64,000 nucleotides of DNA from Clonostachys chloroleuca (lineage: Eukaryota; Ascomycota; Sordariomycetes; Hypocreales; Bionectriaceae). The notes under the pieces were generated by a model that was not told the origin of the DNA, ran no database searches, and worked only from the letters and a program-made list of their open reading frames with translations. Each line of letters begins with the position of its first letter. Within the stretch, counting starts at the first letter, position 1. A program made the position numbers and the translations under genes. Location: positions 372,001 through 436,000 of the forward strand of contig JBANAY010000001.1 of assembly GCA_037952775.1 (NCBI GenBank), in the 5' to 3' direction. Below, in pieces: positions 22,389-32,500 of the stretch.

Positions 22389-24448
22389 GGCACGGATACC
22401 CCATGTTATTTTTCGATCGTCAATGGTTTTTGCAAGTCCTTTATGACCAGATAAAACACAAAGACAGGATTCTTCTCAACAGCGGTATAAATTCGATCAG
22501 GGACACCGACTCTGGAATTGAGATTCTCACAGCACGCGGCCAAGTATACTCGGGAGCCATGGTCGTTGGCGCTGATGGAATACATAGTGTTGTCAGAGGA
22601 GAAATGGCACGAATCGCATCTGAAATTCCGACAACCGCCTTTGCCACCAACAGTGAGGAGCACGTGGCCTGTTATTATAACTGCAGTTTTGGGATTGCGC
22701 AGAATATTGCTCAGTGGCACAACAGCGAGCAGTGCTTCACGATTGGACATGGGATAACGTTTCTAGTGGCTTCTGGACCTCAGAACCGCGTCTATTAGTT
22801 CCTCTTCGTGAGACTGCTAAAGATTCTCTATGGCAAGGATATACCAAGATACACAAGGGATGATGAAGCTAAATTTGCCAAAAAGTACCAAGGTTTTGCC
22901 ATCACAGAGAACCTTACATTCGGCCAGGTCTATTCTCAGCGTCTAACCTCGACTCTCACGCCTCTTCACGAAATTGTGTTCAAAAAGTGGTCTTTAAGTC
23001 GCATGTTGCTCGTTGGAGACTCAACACACAAGGTAGGTTAGATGTCCTGATCATTGACTTTCGTTCACTGACTATGATGCAGCCAAATCCCATCGGCGGA
23101 ATGGGTGGTAACGGCGCCATTGAGTCTGTTGCGGAACTGATCAATGCCTTGCTAGACGCCATGACTGATGCCGACTTTGGCTCCGTCTTTACTCGAATGC
23201 AGGATGCTCGCTATGAGCGTGCCAAGTTTACCGCCAAGTCGTCGCACGCCATGCAGGCCTTGTTCGCTTCTGAGGAACCGTTCCTCTCGTATGTTGTGTG
23301 GAAGATCATTGCACCAATGATGTGAGATGAGCGTTCCCTGCAAAACCTCCCTTGGACTTCGCATCGTCGGCGGTTCCTGTATCAGACGGTTGTCTATACC
23401 TACCCGGCCACGAGTGGTCTCATACGAGCATGAACTCGTACAAAAGCCGTTCTCTGTAAGGAAAATGGCTCTTCTACGCATAGTTCACGCGACTGCGATG
23501 GCGGCATTGTTCTGGAACTACACTACATCGCACACAAACCAAACACTACAATACAGCCAGGTACTTTTTCCCGCACTCTGAGAAGCAAAATGAAATGTAT
23601 AGTGACACCTAGTCTGACGTTATCCACAGATGCAGTTCATCCATACCAAGCTTGATGGTTTTTTATCTTTTCTAGTATTCCTCGTTGAGGGTTATAGGAG
23701 TGGGAACCGAGGTTCGCTGATTGGATTCCCTTCTCTGTTCACAACCAGTCTTCAAGTTTGGGGCCTCCCTCAAGTCTTGCCTCTATACGCCATATTGAGC
23801 TCCTTCTCCCCCTTTAATGCCGCTGGTCGGGTCGTCCCAACCAATATGGCCAGGTGGTTGCTTCCAGGACTAATCCTCAGCTATGTACCAACGGTAGCAT
23901 TTGAACACCTCGCATCAAGCAGTCCGGATTCCGCAGACTTGAAATTGCTGGCACCATATTCACCTTTAATCTTGCCGATTCTTATGTTATCTGCTTCGTT
24001 GATAACTAATCCTAACGAAGACCACGCAAAGGAAGTAGGACAAGTCGTCAAACGGTACCGGAATAACGATGTGCATGTTCTCCAATTTGCGTATAAATTC
24101 GTATTAGTCGTCCAGGCTGTTTTTCATCTAGCAAAACTTTTGAAGTTTGGGCAGATACTAGATTTATCGATGAGAAAGGGTAGATATGGTCGCTCATCGG
24201 TTCTGAGACAGCTGCCATCTGGGCGTATTCTGGACAACGAGCTTGGATTTATAATTCTTGCAACCATAACGTATGGCGTGTTCTCAATCTGGGATCTACG
24301 GGCGAAAGGTTTTATTTCAACCCAGAAGGCAATTAAGGCCATGATATTGGTGCTTGTTGGTCAAATCGCTAGAGGACCAGGGGCAACTTGGACTGCGTTG
24401 TGGAATTGGCGTGAGGGTGTGATTTCGAGTCTCTCGACTTTGGCCTAG
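22389..24448 (+). pseudogene. PaxM-like FAD-dependent monooxygenase with C-terminal membrane tail, decayed
   Basis: Relic of a flavin monooxygenase of the type found in fungal meroterpenoid and indole-diterpene clusters. It keeps LFFDRQW, the FAD-contacting VVGADGIHS motif, MLLVGDS and NPIGGMGGNGA (FAD-binding C-terminal motif). Introns can be placed at 23033-23082 and 23561-23629. The last exon (23630-24448) is a multi-pass membrane region. Exon 1, with the Rossmann GxGxxG, is missing: the surviving sequence begins at an intron acceptor near 22388, and upstream lies the inverted repeat instead. An in-frame TAG at 22796-22798 replaces an expected Trp (VY-W-FL context), and frames shift between about 23330 and 23430. 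Not functional as read. Confidence 0.88.
23986..24109 (+). repeat. inverted repeat copy A (within the FMO membrane tail)
   Basis: Probable source copy of the inverted pair. It lies in frame within the last exon of the FMO relic, in the stretch reading LITNPNEDHAKEVG. Its partner is 22194-22315 on the opposite strand, about 1.7 kb away. Confidence 0.9.
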
Positions 24449-24706
24449 AGACTACATGCCAGATGTTCTTTTTAGCATCGTACCTGTTACAACTATGAGT
24501 AGTTATATCGAGACACCTTCTACAGGCCTTCTTCTTTCTAACTCTCTCTTTTCATTGATAAATTATTCTGATATTGCCTCACTTGGTCAATCTATTGCCC
24601 ACCAGCTCCTCCGTTCGCAGATAGTTTTCAGCATTTTCAAAATTTCCCTCAGTGGTAGATTGATACTAATTCTACTAACTTGAGTTTCAGTTTCCTACTT
24701 CCCATC

Positions 24707-26233
24707 CTATACCCAGTATTCTCCAATGCGGCGTATGTCACTAATCAGAGCTTCAGGGTTATCCAACCCAGGGAAGTTGCCACCAGACTCGTGATCTAAA
24801 TTCTCATGTTAGGCTGAGTCGAGTCTGAAGCAAACAGTATGTCGCGTTATATTACTTACTCCTGTACTCGACCAAATTTCCTACTGACTCCGCAATTTGA
24901 CGCGGCCAATATCCAACATTGTACCTGAACTGGCTAAGTAGCATCGGTGCTGTGGTTGGGGCTTTGGAGTAGACGGAGCGAAAGGCTGTGGGATTTTGTG
25001 CATACGTAAAAATGGACGTGATGAACGATTTGGTCAAAAAGTATAGGGAGACGCATCTGAGGATCTCGTTGTGGGTGAGAAGTGATGGGGGAATTCCGGC
25101 ATTAGGATTTGACCCTGAATGTTTATAAGTATTGATACTTTATGTCATTGTGCCAGGAATAATCGGAGAGGGTGAGCTTTCCGAAAAGACTCACACTCAA
25201 TATATTTCTCTCCAATCCAAGAGAGTAAACCAATGGGATTGTCCTGCAGTGCGAGGCCGATAGTGTTGGGCTGCACAAGATACACCATCAGTCATCATCT
25301 CATCCAGTGGTATCCAAATTGAGAATCAAAAGTTCGAGAACCCACCTGATATTGCTGCAAAAGGAAATACGCGTTGCCCGTCTTGCTCCATTCATCAGAC
25401 CGGTCTAGCATATCCTTCTCCAACGGCGTGAGCGAAATGTTCATTGCCTTAACCTGTTCCCCTGTGGGCGGGAAGAATGGAATGAAACTAAAGTGGGCTG
25501 CCCTTGTGGTATCAGTGTAATCCTCATACAACGTGTATGCGATGGCGGCACCATGAGACGTTCCATGGACTGCGAATTTTGGGTATCCAAGCACCTCGGT
25601 CATCAGCCTATTGTATATACGGGCCGTGTCGTCAAGAGTCCAATTCTTCGGTGCAGGAGATGAAAATGCAAAGCCAGGTAGAGATGGGATTATAACATCA
25701 AAGGACACTTTCTTATCCTGGCCTAAGTGCGAGGTGTGGACAACCGTGGTGAGTTTGTCAATGATTGGCTCAAACTCGAGGAACGAAGATCCTGGCCAGC
25801 CATGGTTGATCAATAGAGGAATCGCATCGGGGTCGCGAGACTTTGCATGAACAAAGTGAATACTGTGGCCCTCTATCTCTGCTGTATACTGAGGGAGCCT
25901 GGGTCCTGGTTATTGACTGAATTGGGATGAGGCGCTCTGAGAAACTCACAGATTCATATCCCTCTGCTCTGCATCCCAGTCAAACTCCTCTAGCCACTGG
26001 TTTTTAAGTGACTTGACCACATCGAGATCAATTCCCAACGAGTCTCCGAGCCCTGGATATGCAGGCTGGGCAGGAAGAATGGTGTCATTGACAAACTCCA
26101 ACATACGTGGGACGCCAGCTGACAGATTTATCTGGAATGGCGTCAAGTTGAAACCGCTGGCATTGGAAATGGCAGCGACACCTATCACACCAAAAAGAAG
26201 GGCTCTTCCTAGAGAATTTCCCATTGTGACCAT
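24707..26233 (-). CDS. epoxide-hydrolase-like alpha/beta hydrolase lacking catalytic Asp and His
   Basis: Five exons join in frame: 25950-26233, 25346-25898, 25195-25270, 24860-25114 and 24707-24795, giving 418 aa. ATG is at 26233 (26224 also possible), followed by a hydrophobic signal or anchor segment. The fold matches fungal epoxide hydrolases: an N-terminal EHN region (PQYTAEIEG), the oxyanion motif HGWPGSSFLEF, and a C-terminal FPGLDNPEALI. The nucleophile elbow normally reads GxDWG; here it is GTSHG, with Ser (codon 25556-25558) in place of the Asp. The C-terminal GGHFPG is GGNFPG, so the catalytic His is Asn. Intact splicing and no stops argue that the gene is expressed. Epoxide hydrolysis by the usual mechanism seems impossible; a Ser esterase lacking His, a binding protein or an early pseudogene are alternatives. 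Its function in the cluster is unknown. Confidence 0.85.
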
Positions 26234-26691
26234 GGCTGAGTGCTCAACTGGGGGATGGCCAAGTAACACGAAGACGATATCGGCGGTGGGAGTGAAATAA
26301 CAAAAAGAACACCCAACAACAGGAAACAATATGATTTTTATCAGGCTTCAAGTCAGGTAATTTCCATCAAGCTTGTGTTTAAGCATGCAAGGCACTTATG
26401 GATCCCACCAATACGTCTTGACTCCTGTGGTTTCGCCCCGATGGGGTCGCTCTGAGGATCGGCATCCTACTTTTTAAGGCCGCGCCGCTTCCACAATAGG
26501 ACACACCGAGCCTGACCATTTGACAGCAAGCGTCTTACAAGGCCATTTATGCTAGAAATCGAATGCTATTCGATATATTCAACTAGTAATATCATGTTTC
26601 AGGCAAGATCATGTCGATTTAAGACACAACTCATTAGTAGACGAACGATAGGAAATGGCTAGTTCTACTGGTGCTCGATTTCCAGCAGTGC

Positions 26692-28964
26692 TCACTCCGT
26701 CCAGGAGTTCATGTCAACCTTCTCAATACCAAACTTCTTTGATAGAGTAACCCATGCACCCACGTATAACAGAGAACGGAAGGCTCCAGTGTCCGCCTCA
26801 TCACCAAATGCAAGGATCATCGATTTCTCCACCGCCTCGTAATCGACGAAACCCAGTGCCTCCACAGATTCCCGAGTCAGTAGTTCAGACAACATTCTAT
26901 GTAGTGGGCCATCTCTGGGCCACTTCATTGGTGCTAAGAACGGGTGCTTCTTACGTTGATACAGTTCATCCGTGATGTACGGTCGCACTGCCTCTCTGAG
27001 AATCCATTTCTCCGAAAACGATGTCAATCCGGGAGCTGCCTTCTTCCACAATGGACCTTGGTCATCTCTGCCGCCAGCTCCTGCTTCGTCGCCATTTGTC
27101 TCCTGAAGCACCTGTCTGGAAAGTGAAACCTTGACGCTTGGTGGCAGCCGGTTCACATACTCAGTGAGATGGTGGTCAAGAAACGGAGTGCGTGCCTCGA
27201 TGCTATGTGCCATCTCCGTCCGATCACCCAAGCAGGAGAGCAGAACGTTAGATAGCGTTGCCCTGTTCCACATGTAGAGCGCCGAGTGGAGAGGGTGCCA
27301 GCGTGAACGCATCTTAGCCCTCGCGTCCTGTGGGTAGGACTCGATCACCGTGTGTCTGTAGTCCAGCCCTTGAACTCTATCTCGCACCCATGGCGAAAAG
27401 AGCTGCCTCTTTGCATGCCAGACGAGCAGCGTCCATGGAACAGTGGTCTCCCCCACTTCACCCATAGCCGGGCAGTCATCTGTTGCTCCCTCGGCTGCTG
27501 CGCCCAAGTTCTGGAAGATTGCTCTCATATCCGTGTCAACTGACCCAAATAGTTTCTTCCTTATGTCTGGGTTGCTGGCCAATACAGATTCTGGCATGGC
27601 GTAATCTTCTTCGCGCAGAAATTCTACAGGAAAGTAGGGGTATCCCGCAAAATGCTCGTCGGCGCCCTCGCCAGTGAGAACAACCTTGAAGCCATGCTCG
27701 CGTGGCAACGTCGAAAGAGCAAACTTGGCCACACAGTTGAGGTCGAAATGGTGATGTTCGCAGTGATATGCTGTTTCGGAAAAGTCACGAGCTAGAGTGT
27801 CCTCATTCACCTCCCTCTTGATGACTTCCAAGCCAAGAAACTTTGCCGTGCGCTCTGCAATGCCGGACTCGTCGAATCCCGAGCCGGGGAACCCGACACT
27901 GAAGCAGGCGAGTCTTGGTGACTCCTGACTTCCGATCTTTACATTATTCTCTCGTGCTAACTCAGTGACGATTCCCGCAACCGCAGAGGAATCGATACCA
28001 CCTGATAGGTAGACCCCAATAGGGACGTCGGCACGGAGACGAAGACGGATGCTCTCAACAAGTCGCTCGCGAACGCCGAGAACCATTTCGTCAATGGTTC
28101 TTGTCTCAACTTTTCTCTAAAATCATGGTTAGATTATAGCTGGGGATGTGCTTCGCGCTATATGGAATGATAAGACGGTAATGAGAATAACACCCGTACC
28201 TTGTCTTCATACTCCGCATCCCAGTAGCGATGAATCTGGATCCCATCCTCCTCGGTGATTTCAATCCAGTGACCTGGAAGAAGCTTCTTGACGCCTTGAA
28301 ACAAAGTTCGGTCATCAAGCTGCCACCCAGAAGTAGCTATAGCCTTGACATCCCATCTTGCTTTCCACCCAAGTGGTAGGAAAGCTTTGGCCTCGGCTGC
28401 CATCAAGATGTTTTCTCCTGATCTGGTCCAAAACAATGGTTTGATACCATATCTGTCTCTGGCAGCAATCACGCGTCTCTTTTCGCCGCGCTCATCACAG
28501 ATCACAAAGGCGAACTCGCCACGGAGGTGTTGGAAGAAGTGTGGTGCCCCATAGATCTTGTACAGAGCGAGAACAAGTTCGCTGTCACTCTCGCTAGAGA
28601 ATGTGTAGTTGTGTTGTTTTGAGCATAAGTTTCGTAGCCTGTCGCAGTCGTAGATCTCACCGTTGACAACGGCGTGAATCTGGCCGTCATCACTTTCCAG
28701 TGGCTGCCTGCCACTGGGAGAGAGATCATTGATAGATAGGCGACAATGGCCTAGAGCAATTTTTGAGTCGTCACTGATCCAGATGCCTGTCTCGTCAGGC
28801 CCACGGTGGTTGATCATGCTTATGGAAGCTTGCATCTTCTCTCTCAGTGAGCTTGTTGAAGATCCATTGATATGGCCATTAGTATGGCCGTTTGTGAGCC
28901 CGTTTGTGAGCCCGTTGCTCACAAGTTGTTGTGGACAAGCCACGCAGACTGTGATTCCACACAT
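26692..28964 (-). CDS. asparagine-synthetase-like glutamine amidotransferase
   Basis: Two exons, 28200-28964 and 26692-28116 (intron 28117-28199), encode 729 aa. The start is chosen at 28964 because it gives Met-Cys-Gly-Ile, where Cys2 is the class II glutaminase nucleophile. The N-terminal domain keeps RGPDETG, NGEIYD and SDSELVL. The synthetase domain keeps the pyrophosphate loop SGGIDSS and EGADEHFAGY. So both ammonia release from glutamine and ATP-dependent carboxylate activation look possible. Between the two first motifs sits a low-complexity linker of about four Thr-Asn-Gly repeats. Enzymes of this family occur in fungal secondary-metabolite clusters (for example chrysogine), where they amidate a carboxylate rather than serve primary asparagine supply. 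Here it could amidate a pathway intermediate or side chain; the substrate is inferred only from context. It is co-oriented with the P450 upstream. Confidence 0.95.
28852..28912 (-). repeat. short in-frame minisatellite encoding Thr-Asn-Gly repeats
   Basis: Imperfect 12-nt units encode a run of (L/H)TNG and HING tetrapeptides in the N-terminal glutaminase domain of the amidotransferase. The unit length is a multiple of three, so copy number can vary without breaking the frame. It probably forms a flexible surface loop after the first beta strand. Confidence 0.7.
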
Positions 28965-29664
28965 CGTGTTCTTGATCGCCTTGTTGCGGTACTGATTCAG
29001 GCTAAGATAAACCAAGACTTTCTTTTTAATTAAAAAGTTTACAAGTTGAATGGCTCAGGGACATAAATTACTGATGAACTTGATGAAAAATAACAATACG
29101 AGGCTCGTAGTCGGAGATACGATCTCGATAGTGTTACTTAAGATGCCAATTCAAAAAGCAAAGGTCCCATGCCCAGGCAGATAAATTTCTTCTAAGCGAG
29201 TCTTCTAACTGTTCAACTACTCTCTCTCTCTCCCGCATTTGAACTGTATAAGTCACTCTGATCTAGTCGAGCAGCACCGTTGCCGAAACGTATTTTCATT
29301 GGAGTTTGTTAAAATAGGGACTTCCCATCCTAGCTAGCGGAGAGCCGAATACAGAACGGGCCGTGCCACATTAGGCGAGCCGGCTGCCAAAGCCGTGAAC
29401 TCTGTGGGATCCAAAAATAAGACAATTTGAGAACAATGCATTATTCAACTTGATAGCTTGCAAGAAATGGAAATAATTAATCAGCATTAAAATGATCACA
29501 AGTTGTCTTTCCTACTGTTAAAACAAGCGTTCAACAGTCAAAAGATGATAGCGGTCTAGACACGAGTCATATAGCGGCTCTTTAATAAGCGTATTGATAA
29601 ATTCAATCCAATCAATTACACATCCAATGATGCCTAATCTTGCCATTTGATAATCTTCTCTGCC
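28965..29664. other. intergenic region upstream of the amidotransferase
   Basis: 700 bp between the amidotransferase start and the P450 stop, both on the minus strand. It contains no credible ORF. A CGG-N4-CCG motif lies at about 29338-29347, and short AT-rich stretches with a CT tract near 29220-29233 could belong to the amidotransferase promoter. Nothing else is recognised. Confidence 0.6.
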
Positions 29665-31440
29665 CTACTCGGCCGCCTTGATTCGAGTCGGCCATTCCGT
29701 TCTCTTAATTGGACTAGCATAGAAATTCAATGGCCTAACTACGAGAAACTCAGGATCGTATATGACTGGCTCCGCAGACGCATCCTCAAACTGGTAGCGG
29801 TAGACAAGCTCCGCTAGGACCATCTTTACCTGCATGGTAGCCAGATTAAATCCAACGCATCCTCTTGCACCGGCGGCAAACGGCGAGTATATTCCCTTGC
29901 GTGTAGCCGTAGTGGCGACAGCCGGGTCGAGCCATCGGTCCGGCTCGAACCTCGTTGGATTGTCCCAATAGGCTGGGTTCTTATGAATGGTGGGGAAGCA
30001 AGGAATGACAATCGATCCCTTCGGAATGAGATAACCGCCCGGCAGAACCACGTCCGTCTTCGCATTGCGACCGGTCTGGAAGCTGGGGCTATGAAGCCTC
30101 ATCGTCTCCTTGACAAAACGGTCCATGAACTTCATTGCGTGCAACTCATCATGGGACCAGTTCCGCTCGCCGTCTGCACCGTGGTCAACAAGCTCCTGGA
30201 GTAGTCGCTGCTGATTCCCTGGGTATTTGACAAGGGAGTAGATGGCCCAGGAGAGCAATGAAGACGTGGTGGTGAATCCAGCGCCTAAGAGGACCACTGT
30301 GTTTCCCAGCAGAATATCCCGAGGAAGCCCCTGACCGTATGTATCTCGAGCACGGGCGAGGAAATCAGCCACACACGCCGCTTTGATGGGTGACAGTGGG
30401 TCATTCAATGCGAGTGGTTCAGCACCCTTCGTCGTTGCGTTGTCCATCTCAGTCTCGATGGTGCTGAAGAGAAGATTTCTAACAGCTCTTAGGCGTGCAG
30501 GCTCTCCAAACGGCAGGTATCCATGCCACTGTGGGCGTAGAGACGTCTTCTTCATTAGTTTGAGATATTCGCCGAAAAGACGGATGGCCAAGGTTGGTGG
30601 GGTATTGAGTTCCTGGAAGTGTTGCAAGTCCTTGCCAATCATCACACGGAAAACAAGCTGACCAGCCAACTTGAACATGTACTGGTAAATATTACAAGCA
30701 AGTCCACGGTCTGACATCTCATCAAAGACGTTGAAGACACCTCGCGCAGCGTCTTGGATGAGAGGGCCATAGTGCGCAATTGCACGGGGTGACAGCGCGG
30801 GCGGCACAAACTTGTGGGCGAGTGGGAAGGCGGGCGAGTCGCTGTCACAGGTAAAAAGTGCCGTTTGTTCTCTCATGTAGAAAAGCGGGTGAGAAGGCTC
30901 TGAAGTCGTCTTGGTAAAGAATTCGCCTTCCCGTAGCACATGCCTTGAAATTTCTGCGCTGTTCGTGATATAAATTGTTGTCCCCATGTTGGTTGTTTTA
31001 ATAACAGGGCCAAGTCGAGCGAAAAGTCGATCATAGTTCCCCAATGGGTCTGGGTAGAGTTCATAGTGATTTCCGACGACTGGAAGAGCTCTAGGCCCTG
31101 GGGGAGACTGCACGGGCGTTCTTCCTGCCGCTCGTAGTTCGATAGCCTCCTTGGCTGACTGGACAGCCTCGAGGGAGTCAAGGCTGCCTTGGCTCTCGCT
31201 ATGGAAAATGATTGCTACACAGTCAGGTCAATATCACGGCTACAGTCACGGCATATCCACTATGTTGAAGGCCTCTAAGCTGAGAAACTTGGGGACCAAA
31301 TCTCACTTACAGCTCGAATCCGCCCATGCAAACAATTGGCCAAGGCTACTCTGAAGCTGTCTAAGCGTCTTGATGGTAGACAAGTCGACTGACTCGCGTT
31401 TGATTGTGGGCTCTTTGCCCATGTAAAATTGTTGATACAT
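29665..31440 (-). CDS. cytochrome P450 monooxygenase
   Basis: Exons 31311-31440 and 29665-31214 (intron 31215-31310) give 559 aa. The early ATG at 31440 is preferred because the exon joins in frame to a continuous N-terminal extension of about 80 residues before the PPGPRALPVVGN hinge. Landmarks: ExxR helix KETMRLHS, PERF-like FEPDRW, and heme loop FAAGARGCVGF with the axial Cys. The I-helix reads GAGFTTTS, lacking the usual acidic residue before the Thr, which may change proton delivery. There is no typical N-terminal membrane helix; the extension is polar. It probably oxidizes a pathway intermediate. It diverges from the RidA-like gene across a 550-bp shared promoter. Confidence 0.95.
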
Positions 31441-31990
31441 GATGGCGATATGCCAGGGCTTGGAACAAACAGTTAGCACCAGTGTTTACTCATTCAAAGG
31501 GAGTTTTAGATACACGAAGCATGTTGGAGTTAGAGTAGCCACTATCTAGCTATCCTATGAGTTCTTTTTGACTATCCTCCTGATTGTTCCATGGCTTACA
31601 TTTTCCGAATCCATATTTTCCTTGTAGCCTACCGTATCCTTTCCGTCAAGCGTAACTCTTTAACGGTGTGTGTGAAGAAACATGGGCGATGCTCTAAACG
31701 GTCCGGCCCTGACCAAATTCGGCAAATTCCGAAGTACTACAGCGAACTACATGGTGACGCAACGAACAGCAAGCTTGAATCAGGAAATGAGGTCGTGTCA
31801 AGTCAAGTGACGTATTTTTAACGTGTTATTTAACTCTAATCACGGAAGGGGAAGCTAGAGGCAAGGAAATCTCCGATTTGCTCTACACGGATTCGTTTTC
31901 AGAACATCTTACCTTCATCTCCTAAGACTTCTCACGAATCAGCGAGGAGATTGACCCCGTTGCCTCGAGTCACAGGATCTCATTTTCACG
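31441..31990. promoter_or_regulatory. divergent promoter between P450 and RidA-like gene
   Basis: The P450 (start 31440, minus) and the RidA-like gene (start 31991, plus) face away from each other across this 550-bp spacer, so they could be co-regulated. No ORF in it is convincing; a 76-codon ORF at 31591 has no recognisable content. It contains the palindrome at 31718-31733. Confidence 0.7.
31718..31733. promoter_or_regulatory. TTCGG-N6-CCGAA palindrome, candidate Zn(II)2Cys6 site
   Basis: A perfect 5-bp inverted repeat (core CGG-N6-CCG) sits near the middle of the divergent promoter. CGG half-sites in inverted orientation are the usual targets of binuclear zinc cluster regulators. The AflR consensus is TCG-N5-CGA; this site is longer, TCG-N8-CGA. 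The AflR-like protein encoded at 34987 is the obvious candidate binder, but binding is inferred. Confidence 0.5.
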
Positions 31991-32500
31991 ATGGTCCAAT
32001 GCCAGCACTTTGCCTACCCAGGAATGGGCCAGATTCTCCTCAAGCAGCACTGTTACCACCAGTCTATCCGCATTGGTGACCGCATCGAGGTTTCTGGACA
32101 AGGTGAGACACTAGTGTACCATTAATTCTTGGTGAATGAAGTCCCTTAATCCACTAACATTCTGGGGATCTACAAAGGCGGTTGGGATACTGAAACTGGA
32201 GAAGTCAGCAAGGACGTCAAGACACAAATTGATCAGATATTCAAGAACATTGATCTCGCCCTTAAGGATGCGGGGGGCAAGGGCTGGTCCCAGGTGTACC
32301 GCATCACGGCCTACTATATTCCCGAAACCCAGCATGAGGATCTTATGCACATGTGCAATAATATCAAGAAATGGATTCCGGGCAAAGAACCCCTCCTCAC
32401 CTGTGTGGGAGTGGCGAAGCTGACAATGGAAGGCATGTTCATGGAAATTGAGGTCGCGGCTCATGATGAGGAAGGTGGTGAAGCAGCTCGCAAGGATTGA
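31991..32500 (+). CDS. RidA/YjgF-family protein lacking the catalytic-site Arg
   Basis: Exons 31991-32102 and 32178-32500 (intron 32103-32177) give 144 aa, the usual length for the family. The chorismate-mutase-like fold motifs are visible: IEVSGQGG near the start, a central TQIDQIFKNIDLALKDAG helix and the C-terminal EIEV strand. RidA proteins hydrolyse reactive enamine or imine intermediates. The canonical Arg in the (S/R)RTCV stretch is absent here: the strand reads LLTCVGVAKL. That places it with Rid paralogues of uncertain activity. Compare the canonical family member at 62054. Its position next to the P450 suggests handling an imine or acting as a cyclase-like helper, but this is inference. 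Confidence 0.9.
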
